NCBI RefSeq assembly: GCF_008014745.1
Contig: NZ_VPFD01000003.1
Span: 145,627 to 209,626 of the forward strand
DNA: 64,000 bases
Origin: Massilia arenae
Lineage (GTDB): Bacteria > Pseudomonadota > Gammaproteobacteria > Burkholderiales > Burkholderiaceae_D
Reading direction: 5' to 3'
Part shown: one piece after another, positions 46,440 to 57,386 of the stretch
How positions within the stretch are numbered: the stretch's first letter is position 1
Layout of the letters: every line of letters begins with the position of its first letter
Program-made: the position numbers and the translations under genes
The notes under the pieces: generated by a model
What the model was told of the DNA's origin: nothing
Seen by the model: only the letters and a program-made list of their open reading frames with translations
Databases searched by the model: none

Positions 46440-48252
46440 GCTTCAGGCTGTACTTGCCATTGGTGGCGCCGGTGCCGCCGCTGTAGTAGGTCACGCGCAC
46501 GTAACGGGTCGACGCGCTGGTGCCGGTATTGCTGGCGCTGACGCTGTCCACCGCGCCGACGCCATTCTGGCTGGTGCCCAGTTGGGTGCCCGAACCGTTG
46601 TACACGTACAGGTCGTAGTCGGCATTGGAGAGGCCCGGGGTCAGGACCGCGCTCAGCGTTTTACCGGCCGGCAGGTCGACGCGGAAGTAATCCGTGTCGG
46701 TGGTCGAGCCGAGGTTGCCGTTCACCGTCGTGTTGCCGACCGTGACCGGATCGGCGGTGGCGGTGGTGTTGTTCGCCTCGCTCTCGGCCAGCGTGGTGGC
46801 CGCCGCGCCGCCGGTGGTGGCCGCATTGACCGCCGCGGTGGCGTCCACGATGCCGGTGCCGCAACCCGAGCAGCTGGCCGGGAAGGCGCGCGCCGTCGAT
46901 TTCAGTTTCGACTCGATGTCGTCCGGCGTCAGGTTGGCGTTCAGCGCCAGCATCAGCGCCGCCACGCCCGCCACGTGCGGCGTGGCCATCGAGGTGCCCT
47001 GGTAGGCCGCGTAGCTGTCCGAGGCCGGCGCGGTGGTGCCGGTGTTGAGCGTCGACAGCACGCCATTGGCGCCGTCGCCGCCCGGCGCCGCCACGTCGAC
47101 CAGGGTGCCATAGTTGGAGTACGAAGCGCGCCCGCCCGTGCGGCCGGTGGCAGCTACCGCGATCACGCCCGAGCAGTTGGCCGGGCTGGCGTTGCTGACG
47201 TTGACGGCGTCGTTACCGGCGGCCACCACCACCACCGCGCCGCGCGAACGGGCGCCGTTGATGGCGTTCTGGGTGGTCGCGCCGCAGGCGCCGCCGCCGC
47301 CCAGCGACAGGTTCAGCACGCGCGCCTTGTTGGCATTGGCCGGCACACCCGACACGCTGCCGCCCGACGACCAGGTGATCGCGTCGGCGATGTCGGAGGT
47401 GTAGCCGCCGCACTTGCCGAGCACGCGCACCGGGACGACCTTGGCGTTGTAGGCCACGCCCGCCACGCCGGCGCCGTTATTGGTGCGCGCCGCCACCGTG
47501 CCGGCGACGTGGGTGCCGTGCCAGCTCGAACCCTGGTCGCGGGTCGGCTGGCCATTGCCGCATTCGCCGGCCACCACGGCGTCGCCCGGATCGCTGGCGT
47601 CGCTGTCGCGGCCATTGCCGTCGTTGCCGATGGTGGCGGTGCTGATGAAGTCATAGCCGGCCAACAGCTGGCCGGACAGGTCGGCGTGCGGGCGGTAGCC
47701 GGTGTCGATCACCGCCACCACCACGCCGCTGCCGGTCGACTTGTCCCAGGCGGTCGGCAGGCGCAGGCCGCCGGCGGTTTCATAGTAGTGCCACTGGTCG
47801 GTGTAGCGCGGGTCGGTCGGCGTCGCCATATGCGTCATGATGCGGTCCGGCTCGGCGTATTCGATGGCCGGATCGCGCGCCATCATCTCGGCGGCCAGCG
47901 ATTCGACTTCCTTCAGGTGGCGCCGGCGGTCGAGCTTGAACACCTGGGCGCCGGTCGAGATGGCATGGCTTTCCTTGACCACCACGCCGAACTGCTGGCC
48001 GGCGCGGTCGAGCTTTGCCTTACGGTCGGCGCTCACACTGGCGACCCGGGCCACGGCGCCGCTGGCGGCAGCCTGCGAGTCGCGGTACTTCACGATGATA
48101 CGGTCTGTCTCCACGACGAACTGCGCGACGGACTGCGGTGCGCCGCTGCCGGCCTCGCCGGCGGCCGCGAGGGCGGATCCGGTTCCCAGCGCCAGCGCGA
48201 CCGCTGCACACATCTTCAACACGGTCGGATGAATCGAATGCGTCTGCTTCAT
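46429..48252 (-). CDS. Secreted S8 subtilisin-like serine peptidase with C-terminal PPC domain
   Basis: From the ATG at 48252 (ribosome-binding site GAAGGAAG) the protein has about 607 residues: a signal peptide ending SALAAAG, a propeptide, then the peptidase. The triad is visible as Asp183 (VVAVIDTGYRPHA), His245 (GSSWHGTHVAGT) and Ser421 (YQGTSMATPHVAGV). After a Thr/Ala linker a pre-peptidase C-terminal beta domain of about 110 residues follows, typical of secreted proteases, with VNGNLGSTTDTDYFRVDLPA. It degrades external protein. It has its own AT-rich upstream region and converges on the AraC gene. Confidence 0.94.
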   Translation of the reverse strand: MKQTHSIHPTVLKMCAAVALALGTGSALAAAGEAGSGAPQSVAQFVVETDRIIVKYRDSQAAASGAVARVASVSADRKAKLDRAGQQFGVVVKESHAISTGAQVFKLDRRRHLKEVESLAAEMMARDPAIEYAEPDRIMTHMATPTDPRYTDQWHYYETAGGLRLPTAWDKSTGSGVVVAVIDTGYRPHADLSGQLLAGYDFISTATIGNDGNGRDSDASDPGDAVVAGECGNGQPTRDQGSSWHGTHVAGTVAARTNNGAGVAGVAYNAKVVPVRVLGKCGGYTSDIADAITWSSGGSVSGVPANANKARVLNLSLGGGGACGATTQNAINGARSRGAVVVVAAGNDAVNVSNASPANCSGVIAVAATGRTGGRASYSNYGTLVDVAAPGGDGANGVLSTLNTGTTAPASDSYAAYQGTSMATPHVAGVAALMLALNANLTPDDIESKLKSTARAFPASCSGCGTGIVDATAAVNAATTGGAAATTLAESEANNTTATADPVTVGNTTVNGNLGSTTDTDYFRVDLPAGKTLSAVLTPGLSNADYDLYVYNGSGTQLGTSQNGVGAVDSVSASNTGTSASTRYVRVTYYSGGTGATNGKYSLKLTW

Positions 48253-48642
48253 GGTTCTTCCTTCTTCAAGGTTTTCCGTCAAGCGATGGCTCGCTTGTGT
48301 CGTTGTAGGACCGGCAGTGCCGGTGCCGTCTCGAGGCGGCGAACTCAGCGTAGGTGAAAGAAAGAATCGGCAGGAAGAAATTCCAATCGTTTTCGGCGTG
48401 CATACAACGGTTAACTCGGCACATCCGGCAAAAACATGACTTCTTCGGCAAATCGTTAAATATGCAGAATATTTATTGCCACAATAAAGATATTGAACAA
48501 GTATGCATTGTGAATATGGTAATTAGCAGATAAATATTCATGTCACACTTATGGTTTTTATCCATGAGCGGGTGAGCCAAAACGAAAAAAAGAGCCGCGC
48601 AATGCGCGGCCCTCCGGTTCAGGCTAACTGACTGCTACACGA
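48253..48642. other. AT-rich intergenic region upstream of the S8 peptidase
   Basis: About 150 bases (around 48430-48590) are strikingly AT-rich compared with the surrounding DNA and contain short mirrored elements such as ATATTTATT. They lie upstream of the peptidase start and probably hold its promoter. The right end carries the TBDR terminator at 48584-48612. No coding sequence is credible. Confidence 0.5.
48584..48612 (-). terminator. Intrinsic terminator of the TBDR gene
   Basis: On the minus strand GCCGCGC (48610-48604) pairs with GCGCGGC (48600-48594) around a three-base loop and is followed by CTC and seven or more T residues. It ends transcription of the receptor gene 30 bases after its stop. 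Confidence 0.88.
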
Positions 48643-50868
48643 TCAGAAATTGCCCTTGAACTGCATACCCCACTGGCGCGGCTCATTGGTGAAGCCGGTC
48701 AGGTTGTTGAAGTCGATGGCGCCGGTGATGCGGCGCTGGTCGAGGATGTTGCGGCCAAACGCGGCGACTTCGTACTTGCCGTTGCCGAAGATGTAGCCGA
48801 CGCGCACGCCGCCTTCGGTCAGAGGCGCGCCGGTGAACTCGGTCGCCTCGTACAGGAAGAAGTTGATCTTGCTGCGATACGACCAGTCGGTGAAGACATA
48901 CAGCTCGCCGTCACGGAACGGCACGCCGTAGCGGGCGGTCGCGTTGAAGGTCCAGCGCGGCGCCTGCGGCAGCGGGTTGCCGTCGATGACGACGCGGCCG
49001 AGGGCGTTCAGCGGGTTGGTGATGGTGCACTGTGCGCACTTGTTCACCGACAAGCTGCCGTCGCGGATCTGCGTGTAGTTGTAGCTGGCGCCGGCGCTCA
49101 CGCGCAGGGCGGTGCTGACGGCCGCTTCGAAGTCGAACTCGGCGCCCTTGCCCTTGGTCTTGTCGGCGTTGATCAGGCGGTTGACGTTCGAGTTGCCACC
49201 CACCACGGTCAGCTGCTGGTCTTCGATCGTGTAGTCATAGATCGAGAACGAGGTGCGTGCGCGGCGGTCGAACAGGTCGGCCTTCACGCCCAGCTCGAAC
49301 GACTTGATGGTTTCCGAATCGGCGATCGTAATCGGCACTTCGGCCGAGGCGGCGGCGATGCTCGGCGCGCGAAAGCCCGTGGCGGCGCGGCCATACACGT
49401 TCACGGTCGGGGTCACTTTATAGGTGGCCGACACGTCCCAGCTGATCTTGTCCTTGTCTTCCTTCACCGACGACGGCCCGATCTGGACGACGTTGTCCGC
49501 TTCGATGGTGCGGAAGTCCTTCTTGTCCTTGGTGTAGCGCAGGCCGCCGCGGACGGTCCAGTCCGGGGTCAGGTCGTAGCTTGCCGATGCGAAGGCGGCC
49601 CAGGCTTCGTTCTTCTGGTTCGAACGCAGGCGCGAGGTGCGCGCATAGGTGGTGCTGTTGAAGTTGTCGCTGCCGCCGGTCACGTCTTCATCGAAGAAGT
49701 ACAGGCCGGTCTGCCAGTTGAACGGGCCGGCGTAGGCCGACTCGAGGCGGAACTCCTGGGTGTACTGGTCCAGGTTCTCGATATAGCCGTTGGTCTCGAC
49801 CTGGAACGGGATGAAGCCCGGACCGGCCGGGGTGCCGCCGTCGATGTCGCCGCGGCTCGAGTAGTCGACGATGTGCTCGTAACCGGTGATCGAGTGCAGC
49901 TTGTAGTTGCCCAGGTCCCACTGCAGGCGCAGGTTGATGCCGTTGGTTTTCAGGCTCTGGAAGTTCTGGGCGTTGGTAACGATGTCGTCCAGGTCGGTGC
50001 CGTCGGCGAAGGTGTTGCTGCCCTTCTTGATCAGGTTGGCACGGAACAGGCGCGCGCTACCGTTGGTCTGGCGCTGGTGGAAGCCCAGCAGGCCGCTGAA
50101 GCCGTCCTTGCTGTACAAGAACTGCACGCGTTCGGCGTGTTCGTTGTAGCCGTCCAGTTCACCGGTCTTGCGGGTCTTGGCGACGTCGCTGAAGTTGTTG
50201 ACGTAGTCGTCGCGGTGCTGGCCGACGGCCGACACGCGCATCGCCACATTGGTCGACAGCGGCACGTTGACGGCGCCTTCGGCGTTCATCGTGTAGTGCG
50301 AGGCGGCCGACAGGTTGTAGTAGCCCTCGACCTTCTTCAGGTTCGGCTTCTCGGATTCGAATTTCACGACGCCGGCCGGGGTGTTGCGGCCGAACAGGGT
50401 GCCTTGCGGGCCGCGCAGCACTTCGACGCTGGCCAGGTCGAAGATCGGGAAGCCTTTGAGGATCGGGTTCTCCTGCACGATGTCGTCATAGACGAGCGAG
50501 ACCGGCTGCGAGGCGAAGGTGTTGAAGTCGGTGTTGCCGTAGCCGCGGATGTAGAAGCGCGGGAAGGTACGGCCGTTCGACGATTCCACGTTCAGGCTCG
50601 GCACCTTGCCGGCCAGCAGACGGATGTCGTCGCCGCCCGAGACCAGCACATCCAGCTTGTCGCCCTTGAGGGCGGTGACGGAGACCGGCACGTCGCGGAT
50701 GTTCTCGGTGCGGCGCTGGGCCGTCACGGTCACGGATTGCAGTTGGAGGGACTGGTTGGACTCGGTCGTCTGGGCGAACGCCGGTGCGATCGGCAACGCG
50801 GCGGACAGCGCCAGCATTGCGCCATGCGCGCCGATAACGCGCTTGTGCATCTTGGACATCTTGGTCAT
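48643..50868 (-). CDS. TonB-dependent outer-membrane receptor
   Basis: The 741-residue receptor has a signal peptide ending APAFAQ (about residue 33) and a TonB box LQSVTVTAQRR. The plug contains FPRFYIRGYGNTDFNTFASQ and LASVEVLRGPQGTLFGRNTP, typical of the widespread iron-complex/catecholate-type receptors, and the barrel ends in MQFKGNF with C-terminal Phe. The ligand is unknown. The gene stands alone; no ABC transporter or peptidase partner adjoins except the divergent-looking S8 peptidase 390 bases on, which has its own start. Confidence 0.92.
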   Translation of the reverse strand: MTKMSKMHKRVIGAHGAMLALSAALPIAPAFAQTTESNQSLQLQSVTVTAQRRTENIRDVPVSVTALKGDKLDVLVSGGDDIRLLAGKVPSLNVESSNGRTFPRFYIRGYGNTDFNTFASQPVSLVYDDIVQENPILKGFPIFDLASVEVLRGPQGTLFGRNTPAGVVKFESEKPNLKKVEGYYNLSAASHYTMNAEGAVNVPLSTNVAMRVSAVGQHRDDYVNNFSDVAKTRKTGELDGYNEHAERVQFLYSKDGFSGLLGFHQRQTNGSARLFRANLIKKGSNTFADGTDLDDIVTNAQNFQSLKTNGINLRLQWDLGNYKLHSITGYEHIVDYSSRGDIDGGTPAGPGFIPFQVETNGYIENLDQYTQEFRLESAYAGPFNWQTGLYFFDEDVTGGSDNFNSTTYARTSRLRSNQKNEAWAAFASASYDLTPDWTVRGGLRYTKDKKDFRTIEADNVVQIGPSSVKEDKDKISWDVSATYKVTPTVNVYGRAATGFRAPSIAAASAEVPITIADSETIKSFELGVKADLFDRRARTSFSIYDYTIEDQQLTVVGGNSNVNRLINADKTKGKGAEFDFEAAVSTALRVSAGASYNYTQIRDGSLSVNKCAQCTITNPLNALGRVVIDGNPLPQAPRWTFNATARYGVPFRDGELYVFTDWSYRSKINFFLYEATEFTGAPLTEGGVRVGYIFGNGKYEVAAFGRNILDQRRITGAIDFNNLTGFTNEPRQWGMQFKGNF

Positions 50869-51261
50869 GGAATGTTTTCCTGGTGATTAAAAAAAGAACC
50901 GATGTCCCCGTTCCTCTTCTTATGGACGCTACCCCCGCCGGGTGCGCGAGCGGATATGACCCGCCCTCGGCAGCGCATCTGAGGCGCACATCTTTGCGAT
51001 GTTTTTAAGGTTGCCGACTTGTCAAAGGCGGTATTGTCCGTGATGGGTATGTGCGACGGCAAGTAAATATCGAACGTTACGCCTTGATTACAACACATGC
51101 AGATGTGCCGGTTCGGGCTACGCCTTCCGCCCCATCCGTCATGGGTCGAAAAAAGGTTTTTGAATATTTTTCGAAAAACCCTTGCAGACCTTGAAACCCA
51201 ACCTCTATAATTCGGGCCTCTTCGGACGCAATGACAAGCGTCAGACAGAAACCACCGAGAT
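50869..51261. other. Region between TBDR and tRNA genes
   Basis: Next to the receptor start this region should hold its promoter, which I cannot pinpoint. Near the right end lies a GGTTTTT/AAAAACC inverted pair (51155-51161 and 51174-51180), directly before the tRNA promoter at 51182-51211. No further gene is seen. Confidence 0.5.
51182..51211 (+). promoter_or_regulatory. tRNA promoter
   Basis: TTGCAG (51182-51187) and a perfect TATAAT (51206-51211) are spaced by 18 bases, with a GC-rich discriminator TCGGGCCTC after the -10, as in stringently controlled stable-RNA promoters. It lies about 50 bases before tRNA-Val. Confidence 0.82.
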
Positions 51262-51337
51262 GGGCGCTTAGCTCAGTTGGTAGAGCGGATCCCTTACAAG
51301 GATTAGGTCGGGAGTTCGAGCCTCTCAGCGCCCACCA
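51262..51337 (+). tRNA. tRNA-Val (anticodon TAC)
   Basis: A 76-base cloverleaf with acceptor GGGCGCT/AGCGCCC, D-arm TTAGCTCAGTTGGTAGAGC, anticodon loop CCTTACAAG read as TAC, T-loop GTTCGAGCC and an encoded CCA end. Recognises valine codons GTA and GTG-type. Confidence 0.97.
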
Positions 51338-51377
51338 AGCATCTCGATGGTCGATCGAAGGTACGATCAGAGTAAAC

Positions 51378-51454
51378 GGAGCGGTAGTTCAGTTGGTTAG
51401 AATACCGGCCTGTCACGCCGGGGGTCGCGGGTTCGAGCCCCGTCCGCTCCGCCA
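51378..51454 (+). tRNA. tRNA-Asp (anticodon GTC)
   Basis: A 77-base cloverleaf with acceptor GGAGCGG/CCGCTCC, D-loop GTTCAGTTGGTTAGAAT, anticodon loop CCTGTCACG read as GTC, T-loop GGTTCGAGCC and encoded CCA. It follows tRNA-Val by 40 bases in one transcript. Confidence 0.97.
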
Positions 51455-51468
51455 GCATCAAGGAAGAA

Positions 51469-51499
51469 GGGTCCGATTCGTCGGACCCTTTTTCTTTTT
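51469..51499 (+). terminator. Intrinsic terminator of the tRNA operon
   Basis: GGGTCCGA (51469-51476) and TCGGACCC (51481-51488) form a stem with the stable TTCG loop, followed by a long T-rich tract on the plus strand. Confidence 0.93.
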
Positions 51500-51516
51500 C
51501 CGCGTCCGTTTCGTCG

Positions 51517-52668
51517 TCATGCCCTCCTGCGTACCGGATCCCCGACTTCCACCCGATCGCGCCCCGCGCGCTTGGCCGCATACAGGGCATGGTCGGCGCG
51601 CGCCAGCGCCGCGCTCAGGTCTTCGTTCGGATCGAGCACCACCACGCCGATACTGACCGTCATCGTGTAGCTCGGCCCGCTGGTGATCACGGTGGCCGCG
51701 CGCACCGCCCGGCGCAGGCGCTGGGCCGCCTGCACTGCGGCGTCGATGTCGACGCCGGGCAGCATCATCGCGAATTCCTCGCCGCCCAGGCGGCCGATGG
51801 TCTCGTGCTCGCGCATCACGTCGCGCGCGGTGCGGGCGAATACCTTGAGGGCGTCATCGCCGCTGGCATGGCCCCAGCGGTCGTTGATCTGCTTGAAGTG
51901 GTCAATGTCGATCATCATCAGCGCCAGCGGATGGCGCTGGCGCTGGGCCGCCAGGCGCGCACGCTCGGCGCGCTCCAAAAAGGCATGGCGGTTGGGCAGG
52001 CCGGTCAGGCAATCGGTCGACGCCAGCCTGGCCATGCGCGCGTCGTCCTTCTGCTTGCACAGCAAGAGGAAACCGAAGCCGTTGACGATCATGAGCAGGT
52101 AGCCGGTAAGATAGGCGGCTTCGCGCGCGAGCACATGGTCGAACGGCCCCTTGCCCAGCAGGACCGAGCCGGCCCACAGCGCGACCGCGACGGCGAACAG
52201 CGCGTCGTTGATGCCGATGATCCGCTGCAGCAGCGACGCATGGCGCCGGCGCAGCAGCACCCAGGCCATGGCGGCGGCGAACAGCGCCACCACGCCCGCC
52301 ACCAGGGCGCTGAGCTGGGCGTGGCTGGCGCCGTGAATGCCGGCCGCGACCACCACCGTGGACGACAGCACGGCAACCGGCAAGACGATCCGGCCCCAGC
52401 GCGTGAAGCCGAAGAACACGCAGTAGGCGGCCATCTCGAGCGACACGGCGAGGATCCAGCCGATGCCTTCCAGGCCGCCCAGGAACGGCAGGTCCAGCAT
52501 GGGGCGAGCCCAGCCGGCCAGCTGGCTCAGTCCCATGCCCAGGCGCGCCCACATCCACAGCTGCAAACCCGGATTGCGGTCGGCGCCGTAGGTATATCCT
52601 GCCATCAGGATCGCAAAGCCGACGTTACCGATCCCGAGCGCAAGAAGAAAAGTCTGTATATCGATCAC
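51517..52668 (-). CDS. Membrane diguanylate cyclase (GGDEF domain)
   Basis: From the GTG at 52668, with AGAGGA six bases upstream, the protein has about 383 residues. The N-terminal half holds six or so membrane helices. The GGDEF domain begins near DCLTGLPNRHAFLERAERAR; the catalytic motif is GGEEF at residues 295-299, and the allosteric inhibition site reads RxxE in place of RxxD. It makes cyclic di-GMP from two GTP. The membrane half could sense a periplasmic or lipid signal. A TTG start at 52737 is possible but lacks a binding site. Confidence 0.92.
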   Translation of the reverse strand: MIDIQTFLLALGIGNVGFAILMAGYTYGADRNPGLQLWMWARLGMGLSQLAGWARPMLDLPFLGGLEGIGWILAVSLEMAAYCVFFGFTRWGRIVLPVAVLSSTVVVAAGIHGASHAQLSALVAGVVALFAAAMAWVLLRRRHASLLQRIIGINDALFAVAVALWAGSVLLGKGPFDHVLAREAAYLTGYLLMIVNGFGFLLLCKQKDDARMARLASTDCLTGLPNRHAFLERAERARLAAQRQRHPLALMMIDIDHFKQINDRWGHASGDDALKVFARTARDVMREHETIGRLGGEEFAMMLPGVDIDAAVQAAQRLRRAVRAATVITSGPSYTMTVSIGVVVLDPNEDLSAALARADHALYAAKRAGRDRVEVGDPVRRRA

Positions 52669-52912
52669 TGCCTGTCCTCTTCGGAACGTTGGCGGGGCCA
52701 CGCGCGACGGCTCGCGCAGCACATAACATCGCAGCAACTAATGTTGCCTTAAAGAATTTATGTTACACGCTTTCCAAAAACATGGCGCGCACGTTTGGTA
52801 GATGTATGGACAAATGCCACACTGTTGTGCGCGGCTGACGCTTTTTGATGCGTAGCAGCATCCAATCGCGGATAATCAAACAGACAACACACCGCACCAT
52901 GCCGGAGCACTA

Positions 52913-53398
52913 GTGATTTTTCGTTTCCTCAAGCCCCCTCGGATGTCGCCGCGCCTGCACCGGCTGAAGAGTTCTTCCCTATTTAGTGCGCTGACGCCGC
53001 TGGAACTGAAGATTGTCGATGGATTGCTGCACGAACGCCGCTATCTAAAGGATGAGATCGTTTTCGACGAAGGAGAGGAAGGCCAGGCCCTGTATCTCCT
53101 GATGAGCGGCCGGATGCGCATCAGCCGCCTGCACGAGGGCATGACCCAAGTGGTGGCCGAGCTGGAGCCGGGCGGCTTCTTCGGCGACCTGGCCCTGCTC
53201 GACAACTCGCCGCGCAATGCCCAGGCGCGCGCGCTCGAGCCCTGCGAGGTAGCGGTGTTCTTCCGCGCCGACTTCCTGGGCCTGATGGAGACCGACGCCG
53301 TCCTCGGCTACAAGATCTCGCTGGCGCTGGCGCGCCACATTGGCCTGCGCCTGCGCGAATGGATGGGTACCGGCCGGCCGCAACTGGAAGCGCTATGA
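52913..53398 (+). CDS. Cyclic-nucleotide-binding domain protein without HTH
   Basis: The 161-residue protein has a Crp/Fnr-type beta-barrel (ERRYLKDEIVFDEGEEGQAL, then GGFFGDLALLDNSPRNAQARA) but ends without the C-terminal winged helix, so it cannot bind DNA by itself. The phosphate-binding cassette region FGDLALLDNSPRNAQARA keeps Glu-less GDLAL and Arg-like spacing imperfectly. GTG 52913 is preceded by GGAG. Its stop overlaps the AI-2E permease start (ATGA), so it may gate or regulate that permease. Confidence 0.85.
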   Translation: MIFRFLKPPRMSPRLHRLKSSSLFSALTPLELKIVDGLLHERRYLKDEIVFDEGEEGQALYLLMSGRMRISRLHEGMTQVVAELEPGGFFGDLALLDNSPRNAQARALEPCEVAVFFRADFLGLMETDAVLGYKISLALARHIGLRLREWMGTGRPQLEAL

Positions 53399-54609
53399 GT
53401 CCGGTGCCGGGCATCGTCAACGGCCCCGAGCGCGCCGGTCCCGTGGTCTGGACCGGGATCGTCGCCGCCACCTGCCTGCTGCTGCTGGTGGTCCAGCAAC
53501 TGCTGTGGCTATTCCTGCCCTTCATCTTCGGCACCGTGCTCTATTACATCCTGCTGGGACCGATGCAGCGCATGGTGCGCTCGGGCTTCAGCCGCAATGC
53601 CGCCGCGGTCTGGGTCTGCACCCTGTTCTTTACGCTGGCCGCGCTGGCGCTGGCGCTGGCCCTGAGCTGGAGCGACGGACCGGAAGAAGACTCGTGGGAA
53701 GCGACCATCGGCCTGTACCTGGATGGCGGCGTGGCCTTCGTGCGCACCTCGCTGGCCATGCTCGAGGCGCGCTTCCCGATCCTTGCCGAGATACGCCTGA
53801 CCTCGACCGTCGACATGGCGTTCACCACCTATACCAACGACTTCGCGCAGAACCACCTGGGCGACATCGTGGTCGGCGTCATGACCTGGGTGCCATCGCT
53901 GCTGCTGGCGCCCTTCCTCACCTTCTTCCTGCTGCGCGACGGCGTGCGCTTCAAGAAGTTTTTGGCGCGGGCGGTGCCGAATGCCTATTTCGAGCGTGCG
54001 CTGTACCTGCTGCACGAGGTCGACCAGACCGCGCGCCGCTATTTCGAGGGCTTGCTCAAGCTGACCGTGCTCGACACGCTGGTGCTGGCGCTGGGCCTGT
54101 GGGTGATCGGGGTGTCGTCGCCGTTGTTGCTGGGGCTGATCTCGGCGGTGCTGGCCTGGGTGCCGTTCGTCGGGTCGATTGCCGGCTGCGTGCTGGTGGT
54201 GATCGTCGCGTCGACCGATGCGCCGGGCAATCCGCTGATGGCCTATGGAGCGATCGGGGTGTTCGTGCTGGTGCGGCTGCTGGACGATTTCCTGTTCATG
54301 CCGCTGACCTTGGGGCGCAGCCTGCACATCCACCCGTTGGTGACGGTGCTGATGATTTTCATTGGCGGCATGCTGGCGGGCGTGGTGGGATTGATGCTGG
54401 TGCTGCCGCTGCTGGGGGTGGTGATGGTGATTGGCGAGACGCTGGGGACACTAGTGACCAATCCGCGGCTGCGGGCAAGGCATCGGTATGCGCGGGCCTT
54501 ACGGACCAGGCAGGCCAGTGTCGACCTGGATATCGCGCGCGAGCGGCGCGGGGCGCCGACGCCGAATGGCGCGCTGAACGCGACGTCCAGCGCGCCCCCT
54601 GAGGCATGA
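53395..54609 (+). CDS. AI-2E family transporter (PerM/YdiK-like)
   Basis: The 404-residue membrane protein has about eight helices, with the family cytoplasmic/coiled segment after helix 3 and the late signature PFVGSIAGCVLVVIVAS and LMIFIGGMLAGVVGLMLVLP. The start overlaps the cNMP-binding gene. Family members export autoinducer-2 or other substrates or act in Na+/H+ exchange (recalled); the substrate here is open. A hydrophilic tail of about 40 residues ends the protein. Confidence 0.88.
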   Translation: MSPVPGIVNGPERAGPVVWTGIVAATCLLLLVVQQLLWLFLPFIFGTVLYYILLGPMQRMVRSGFSRNAAAVWVCTLFFTLAALALALALSWSDGPEEDSWEATIGLYLDGGVAFVRTSLAMLEARFPILAEIRLTSTVDMAFTTYTNDFAQNHLGDIVVGVMTWVPSLLLAPFLTFFLLRDGVRFKKFLARAVPNAYFERALYLLHEVDQTARRYFEGLLKLTVLDTLVLALGLWVIGVSSPLLLGLISAVLAWVPFVGSIAGCVLVVIVASTDAPGNPLMAYGAIGVFVLVRLLDDFLFMPLTLGRSLHIHPLVTVLMIFIGGMLAGVVGLMLVLPLLGVVMVIGETLGTLVTNPRLRARHRYARALRTRQASVDLDIARERRGAPTPNGALNATSSAPPEA

Positions 54610-56880
<2,271 letters not shown>

Positions 56881-56972
56881 TGGCCGGCATTGTACCGGAA
56901 AACCATTTTTGGAGCAGCGAACCGCCCCGAAAAATGGCTTAAAATCAATGACTTGTGGCTTATTCGCCTACG

Positions 56973-57257
56973 TCAGATGCCCATATTCGACAGGATTTGC
57001 CCCAGTTCACGCAGGCCGGACTCGACGCGCGGGTGGCGGGCGGCGAAGCGCGCCGCCAGTTCCTGGGTGCGCGAGCCCAGGCCATAGGTATTGGCGTCGA
57101 GCTGCTGCTCGGCGCGGCGCTCCAGCACTTTTTCGATGTCGCCATCGAGCTGGCGCAGCAGTGTTTCCAGTTCGACGTCGGTCTCGCCGGTTTCTTGCAG
57201 TTCGCGGTGCAGGGCTTTCAGGCGTGCCTTCAGGTCGGCATCGTGTTCGGGTTGCAT
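56973..57257 (-). CDS. DUF4404 family protein
   Basis: From ATG 57257, with GGAG six bases upstream, the protein has 94 residues. It is a charged helical protein (LKARLKALHRELQETGETDV and QTLLRQL-like LETLLRQLDGDIEKVLERR) with predicted coiled coil and no membrane segment, matching DUF4404. An ATG at 57317 in frame is less likely because it crosses the repeat-like DNA. Function unknown. Confidence 0.8.
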   Translation of the reverse strand: MQPEHDADLKARLKALHRELQETGETDVELETLLRQLDGDIEKVLERRAEQQLDANTYGLGSRTQELAARFAARHPRVESGLRELGQILSNMGI

Positions 57258-57316
57258 CGTGGTCTCCGGTGTTGGCTCGATTTCATTGTAAGCCATGGGG
57301 GGCGGGAGCAGGAACA

Positions 57317-57353
57317 CGTAGGGTGGACGGCTGTGCCGCCCACGCGGTGATAG
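57317..57353. repeat. GTAGGGTGGAC-type interspersed repeat, copy 2
   Basis: CGTAGGGTGGACGGC at 57317-57331 followed by TGTGCCGCCCACGCGGTGAT repeats the core of the element at 42111-42197 (GTAGGGTGGAC with a nearby CCACGCG). It lies between the DUF4404 gene and the first M3 peptidase gene. Confidence 0.7.
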
Positions 57354-57386
57354 CTACCGGTCATGTCGCCACGACCGGTTCCGACA

